64,000 nucleotides of DNA. Origin: Sipunculus nudus. Lineage: Eukaryota; Annelida; Sipuncula; Golfingiida; Sipunculidae. The position numbers and the translations under genes are program-made. The notes below the pieces were generated by a model. That model was not told the origin of the DNA and did not search any database. It saw nothing but the letters and a program-made list of their open reading frames with translations. The stretch lies in the NCBI GenBank assembly GCA_026874595.1, contig CM049310.1, forward strand, positions 1,552,001 to 1,616,000, written 5' to 3'. Of the stretch, positions 59,019 to 64,000 are shown piece by piece (within the stretch, counting starts at the first letter, position 1; every line of letters begins with the position of its first letter).

Positions 59019-61596
59019 TAGCATTTGAAAACCAAGAAAATGGCCCTGCTTACTGACAATTAAATATTGAATATAATTTTGCCGAACTAATACTTTTCAC
59101 TTCTGTGGATATATTAAAGATGCAGGAACATATCATGATCTAATATTTCTAGAGGTATCATTATTTTAGTTGTGTGACAGTAATATGTTCATAAAATGAT
59201 CATGGAAATGCATGAACATCTGTCAATTATAGAATAAAAAAGAAATTAGATATTAGCTGAAGCATAAAAATATTCAATTAATTTATTTACTGAAATGCTG
59301 TAAAAAATTGAATTTCCATTTCCAAATGAGTATTAACTATATCTGATAAGTACATATATTGCACTATGTAATACATAAACCATTAAATAATGCAATGAGA
59401 AAAAAAAATTATTGGCCTGGGAGTTATATGAAAGGATACATATTTCCTAATGCCAATTCAAAACATATTAATCATGGCTTTAAAATATAATATATAATGT
59501 TTAACATATTAAAATTTACAGCTATATATATATTTAAAATATAGAATGCAGATCACTTGCATTAATGCAACCATAGGTTGATTCACATTTCTAATTTGCA
59601 TCATCATATATCCCTAAATTTGTCAGATATAAACACATTAAAGGTCAAATGGATTTACATTTTACCTTAAATATATATCTGATAACAAACCAATATATAT
59701 CTGAAAGTAAAATTTGAATCAGAATTCACCATTCTAAATGGCGCCTTTATTTACCAATGATTTGACTCATATATTATCAATTTATGCGTACTGATGGGTT
59801 TAATTGTACATGTATTTTAATTTGTTAAAATTATTTACAACGAAATTGATTTCTTTCAATACGTTTCTTTACCTCTGGATCAGTCCTTGAATTCTCAAGC
59901 AAATTTTGATACATTGGAGTGAAAACAGCTTTACAGTTAAGAAAATAAAGTTGAAAACATGCAATAACAATTATTACATTATACTTGATGAATATTGCTG
60001 TGTGTGGGGGTAGGGCGGGGGCAAAGAGGGGGGGGGGGGGGAAATTGGTGATATGACTGTACACCTGTGACAGCAGGGGTGCTCAACCAGTGTTGCATTA
60101 CTTATAAGGTTACTCATGCATGCAGGCTGAATCCACAAGAAATGGACTGCCAGGAGACTGACAATGTAAATCCATACAGTACGGACCCCAAATAAAAAAT
60201 ATAATTTTTAGCCCAATAATTGAGCATTTATTTATAAATTTCAGATTTGAAACATTTAATCCTTATTTAAACATACTGTGAACATTATTTCAATAGTGCT
60301 TATAGAATTAAAATGTTCAATGGTCAACACTGGGCCAAAATTATGGTACTTATTTTACAATTATGGTAATAACAAATTTACGAAATTCTGATCTGATTTC
60401 TTGATGCACTAGCTGAACGTGGAACCGTAGCCCCTGAAACCAGTAGATCTATGTATTAACACCAAACAGATAACCGGTACTCATATGATGAAGTGTTAAT
60501 AGCATAGGCGGCGAAACCAAATATTCACTGGGGGACATTGACAGTAGTACTGAGGACATTGAAACGTGCACAGCACCTTTTGACCTGCACTTCAGCCTTC
60601 TACACTGGGCAGGGTTAATTACATATAAAGAGTATTCGTTTTTTAGGCGGAAACACTGCGCACATAGAGAAACTCAATTCAGGGCGTTTTCAGCACTCCC
60701 TGGGCTAGTTCATTAAATTCTTCGCTTACACTTTAGGGGCGGATATAATTTGCTGGAAGCTAAAATTACACTTGTACTTGTCTTGTACTACAGTAGTAGG
60801 CTATTACAGGCCTGCACTGGAGAAAATACTGACTGTACACCAGAGAATACTAGTACTTATGTTTTCATACCAAACATTTCAAGAGCGGCCCCTGTTAGCC
60901 GCCTATAAATAGTGATTTAATGTGCCTGTGACTGAATTGAAGATAATGAAAACAGCAGGCGTGGTTTGGAATACATTACCACCTGAAGATTTCAGTTTGT
61001 ACAAAGCACATTCTCACTATACATCGGTTTATTTCAATTTATAGAAAAACTATAAATCTGTATTCTACTGATTGCAAGCCTCCGCTAAACCATGTTTGCA
61101 TCCCATGTTCATTCAGCCATAAGTGACTGTAGGCCCTACATTTGTGAATATACCTTCATAATGTTCCTAAATCCGGATAATGTTCCGGATAAACAAAAAA
61201 TGTAAAGGATTATTCATTGGCCCATTCCCGAAATGCCCTAAAATTTCACGAGATTCTATTCAAGATTGCGTGGGTATACAAAAACACAAACAAAACACCC
61301 ACACACACAAACGAGCATGAACGCGCTCCATCCTGGCGGAGGCAATTGCCATCTTATTTAAATTTGCATTTCATGTACCTCAGCAACACAGATGAACATA
61401 CGTTACATTTCATCATACCCATGACGTTCTGTTTCTTTGTTTTTCTGTCACCATATTTGTTAATCTGTGTTATATGAGTTATTTTGTAAACAAACACATA
61501 CAAATACACACACACACACACAAGAAAGGGGATGTACAAACAAACACACATACAAACACTCACACACGAACGGGGATGAACAAACAAACACGCACA
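58943..61596. repeat. 2.6 kb duplicated flank, copy A'
   Basis: Second copy of 49606-52245 after the 3' LTR, starting with a longer TA run (58943-59014). It carries the same candidate terminal exon on the minus strand at 59831-59928. Confidence 0.93.
59831..59928 (-). CDS. candidate terminal coding exon (unknown gene), copy A'
   Basis: Identical in translation to 50462-50559 (same acceptor, same RTDPEVKKRIERNQFRCK end and TAA). It offers no independent support because the flank is a recent duplicate. Confidence 0.3.
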
Positions 61597-62412
61597 TACA
61601 AACACACACGAACGGGGATGAACAAACAAACACACATATACACACACACACGAACGGGGATGAACAAAAAACACACATACAAACAACACACACAAGAACG
61701 GGGATGAACAAACAAACACACATACACACACACACACACGAACGGGGATGAACAAACAAACACACATATAAAAACACACACCAACACGAGCGAGGATGAA
61801 CAAACAAACACACATACAAACACACATACACCCACACGAACGGGGATGAGCAAACAAACACACATACAAACACACACACACACCCGAAAGGGGATGAACA
61901 AAACAAACACACACATACAAACCCACACGAACGGGGATGAACAAGCAAACACACATACAAACACACATCCAAAAGAACGGGGATGAACAAACAAACATAT
62001 ACACACACACACCCACGAACGGGGATGAACAAAACAAACACACACATACAAACCCACACGAACGGGGATGAACAAGCAAACACACATACAAACACACATC
62101 CAAAAGAACGGGGATGAACAAACAAACATATACACACACACACCCACGAACGGGGATGAACAAACAAACACACATACAAACACACTCACGAACCAGGATG
62201 AACAAACACACACATACAAACACACACCCACAAGAACGGGGATGAACAAACAATCACATATACAAACACACACACCCACAAGAACGGGGATGAACAAACA
62301 AATACACATACAAACACAAACACACGAACAGGGATGAACAAACAAAAACACCCACACACACACCAGAACGGGGATGAACAAACAAACACACATACCAACA
62401 CACACCAGGCAC
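61490..62412. repeat. expanded CA-rich minisatellite (~40-50 bp unit, ~20 units)
   Basis: The unit is CGAACGGGGATGAACAAACA followed by a variable CACACATACAAACACAC part. A larger tandem copy of about 132 bp is visible (61899 and 62031). Minus-strand frames of 241-299 codons rich in Cys and Val are products of the repeat, not genes. The corresponding place in copy A holds only two to three units. Confidence 0.95.
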
Positions 62413-62699
62413 CGTCATGAACAGGGGAAAAATTTCCTTTAGGAGGCAATTGCCCTCTTTTTTTAAAATTTTAAAACTGGGTATTATCTGTATTATTTGG
62501 GAAATGTCTAAGCCACCTTTATTGAAGAACCGGAATATTGTTAGTCCGGTATCCTCCGAATCCTCCCAATCCCAGGAAGCCGAATGTTGACCATATACAG
62601 AAATGTAACCGTTAGTCCTCCCCAGCAGATGTCGCCCCCCCCCCCCCACGACACACACCTGGGCATTTTCCGTATACTAGCGGAAATAACATTTTACAA
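62413..62699. other. spacer with poly(C) run
   Basis: No gene recognised. A C run lies at 62634-62647. The sequence AGGAGGCAATTGCC at ~62441 echoes GGAGGCAATTGCC at 61337 in the duplicated flank, suggesting an older partial repeat. Confidence 0.4.
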
Positions 62700-63340
62700 T
62701 TTTAATTATGGAAAATGTTTTAATATCACAACTGACCCCGTATAATCAATCGTTCACTCAAAACAATACATTCTTCTTGTATATACTGTAATGTTTACTG
62801 AGATAAATGAAATAAATACAAACCATGAAAAGCTGTATTTCATTGAAAAAAAGTATCTCTCCCTATTAAGCCTGAAAAACAATCTTCACATTTTATACAG
62901 ATACCAGGACAAAAACAAACTCAGAACTCACGCTACAAAAATGTATTTATTAAATGTCAGGATAACTTTCGAACAGCATTAGTATACTATCCTATACGCT
63001 ATGCCGTCACAAAACTTGCTTTTTCAACTGCATTCATACATGTCCCTCCTAGACATTATGTGTATTCTTTATTTAGCTGATTTCCTGTCACTCAAGATAT
63101 GTTTCTTTAAAAAAATAAATTTCACCGGGGAAAAGATGTTGGTAATTGATCCATAAAGAATGTGCAAAGAATGGTTATGACATCTGTTTCCTGTATTATT
63201 CGTGTTAAGAAATTTTTACTTCAAATAAGTTTGATATATTCATACAGAAAAGGGTCCGATTTTTCTAAGTGTTGCAATATGAAGATGAAAAAAACCCAAC
63301 AAAATTCATGATTTAATTAAGTACGTAAAGGTCTTGACTG
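62700..63340. repeat. diverged dispersed unit, copy 2
   Basis: Matches 46381-47060 with substitutions and indels. It starts TTTTAATTATGGAAAATGTTTT and includes AACAATACATTCTTCTTGTATATACT. No coding potential. Confidence 0.75.
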
Positions 63341-63359
63341 TTTGGAAATAACCCACAAT

Positions 63360-64000
63360 ATATATATATATATATATGACGCTACTTCTTTCCTGACTTT
63401 ATCTTGGTCAGCTACAACGAACTCTCTTGCTTTTATACATTTATCTCAACAACAACAACAAATCATTGAAATGAGTCCAGGACTTTTTTTTCCAAATATA
63501 CCATACACCGCTAATCAGACCGACAGAAAATGAAATAAAAATTATTGACAAAAATAAAGGAATGATACTTTATCCGCTACATACCTTATTACTACAATTA
63601 ACGTGAAACTCCTCCCTTCTGCCTGCCTTGGTCGGTGTCCCTGAACATATGTACCGTTTGGTGCTAAGCAATGGCTTATATAAATATGCGATGTTTTGTC
63701 AATGCCAAGCCAATAAATCCTGTATTAGGTGCAGCTTGAACTTTGGGCTTTGTGTAGAAACACGTTTTATTTTATCCCCGAAGTACAAATATAAACCTAT
63801 ATGGATACAGAAAGCACAGCTTCTTCGTGCTGGAGTATGTTTATATAAAGCAGATACGGCTTCAAAAGCCCACGCATATTTGTTCGCATACAAAAAATGT
63901 ATTCTCAAAAGCTCAAGTGATTTCTTTCTCTCAGTTTACTTTCTCACTAAAAGGCTGTCAAGGGCTGTGTCTTAATCGATCCTGTTGCACTCGCTGAACG
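63360..64000. repeat. dispersed unit (CCTGCCTTGGTCGGTGTCCC family), cut by window end
   Basis: It follows a short TA run and matches 39720-40420 (GACGCTACTTCTTTCC, ACGAACTCTCTTGCTTTTA, CCTGCCTTGGTCGGTGTCCC, AATGGCTTATATAAATATGC). The window ends within the CACTCGCTGAACG word. Confidence 0.82.

Noticed and set aside
61467-61751. Plus-strand frames rich in HTHTHT
   Set aside because: Same minisatellite read on the other strand.
61354-62450. Minus-strand frames of 241-299 codons rich in CVCMCVCLFIP
   Set aside because: They are translations of the CA-rich minisatellite. Frames are open in more than one register and the composition is purely that of the repeat.

Overview
This is eukaryotic DNA, intron- and repeat-rich and AT-biased. 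It most likely comes from a mollusc, probably a bivalve. That attribution is an inference: it rests on dispersed repeats of a style I associate with bivalve genomes (CCGT/ACGG tracts beside TCAGCTGA ends, TGACCTTTGACCT-type runs, AGGTGGCGCCACCT palindromes, GGGACCCATGGGTCAC ends) and was not checked by search. No prokaryotic operon, rRNA or CRISPR array is visible.

The main host gene lies on the minus strand from about 31.3 kb down to at least 2.87 kb. It is a patatin-like phospholipase in seven well-supported coding exons plus one tentative exon. All exon phases agree, and the family landmarks occur in order: GGG oxyanion loop, GTSGG serine elbow, FSHKTTPD-type block, DGG catalytic aspartate, KTLG block. 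One in-frame TAA sits two codons before the DGG, so this copy is a pseudogene, a null allele or carries a base error.

Its introns hold most of the first 31 kb. Intron 5 (10 kb) holds an 8.2 kb satellite of alternating 74/75-bp monomers with several higher-order duplications. Intron 3 is almost filled by a 1.2 kb hAT-like non-autonomous element. Intron 2 (12.7 kb) holds a foldback element, a decayed LINE, two short CAG...CTG MITEs, a 277-bp tandem repeat and a near-perfect CTCF consensus site. Just upstream of the first coding exon a 5'-truncated L1/Tx1-like LINE (31303-34152) has inserted, with an 11-bp target duplication and a poly(A) tail, 11 bp from the splice acceptor.

From 34.6 to 44.2 kb two ~4.4 kb direct copies of a non-coding repeat unit lie in tandem. 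Each carries about 0.9-1 kb missing from the other. From 44.2 to 48.8 kb there are further diverged repeat fragments.

From 48.85 to 62.4 kb there is an LTR, a 2.6 kb flank, the interior of a Ty3/Gypsy-class element, a second LTR, and the same 2.6 kb flank again. The element encodes gag, a CCHC knuckle, protease, integrase, then reverse transcriptase and RNase H. Integrase before RT is the order described for the Gmr1 group. It is decayed and has no LTR or primer-binding site at its own 5' end. LTR and flank differences are distributed as expected if the first LTR is a solo LTR made by LTR-LTR recombination, with solo and full-length haplotypes now joined in tandem either in the genome or by the assembly. 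The window ends in a CA-rich minisatellite and further dispersed repeat copies.
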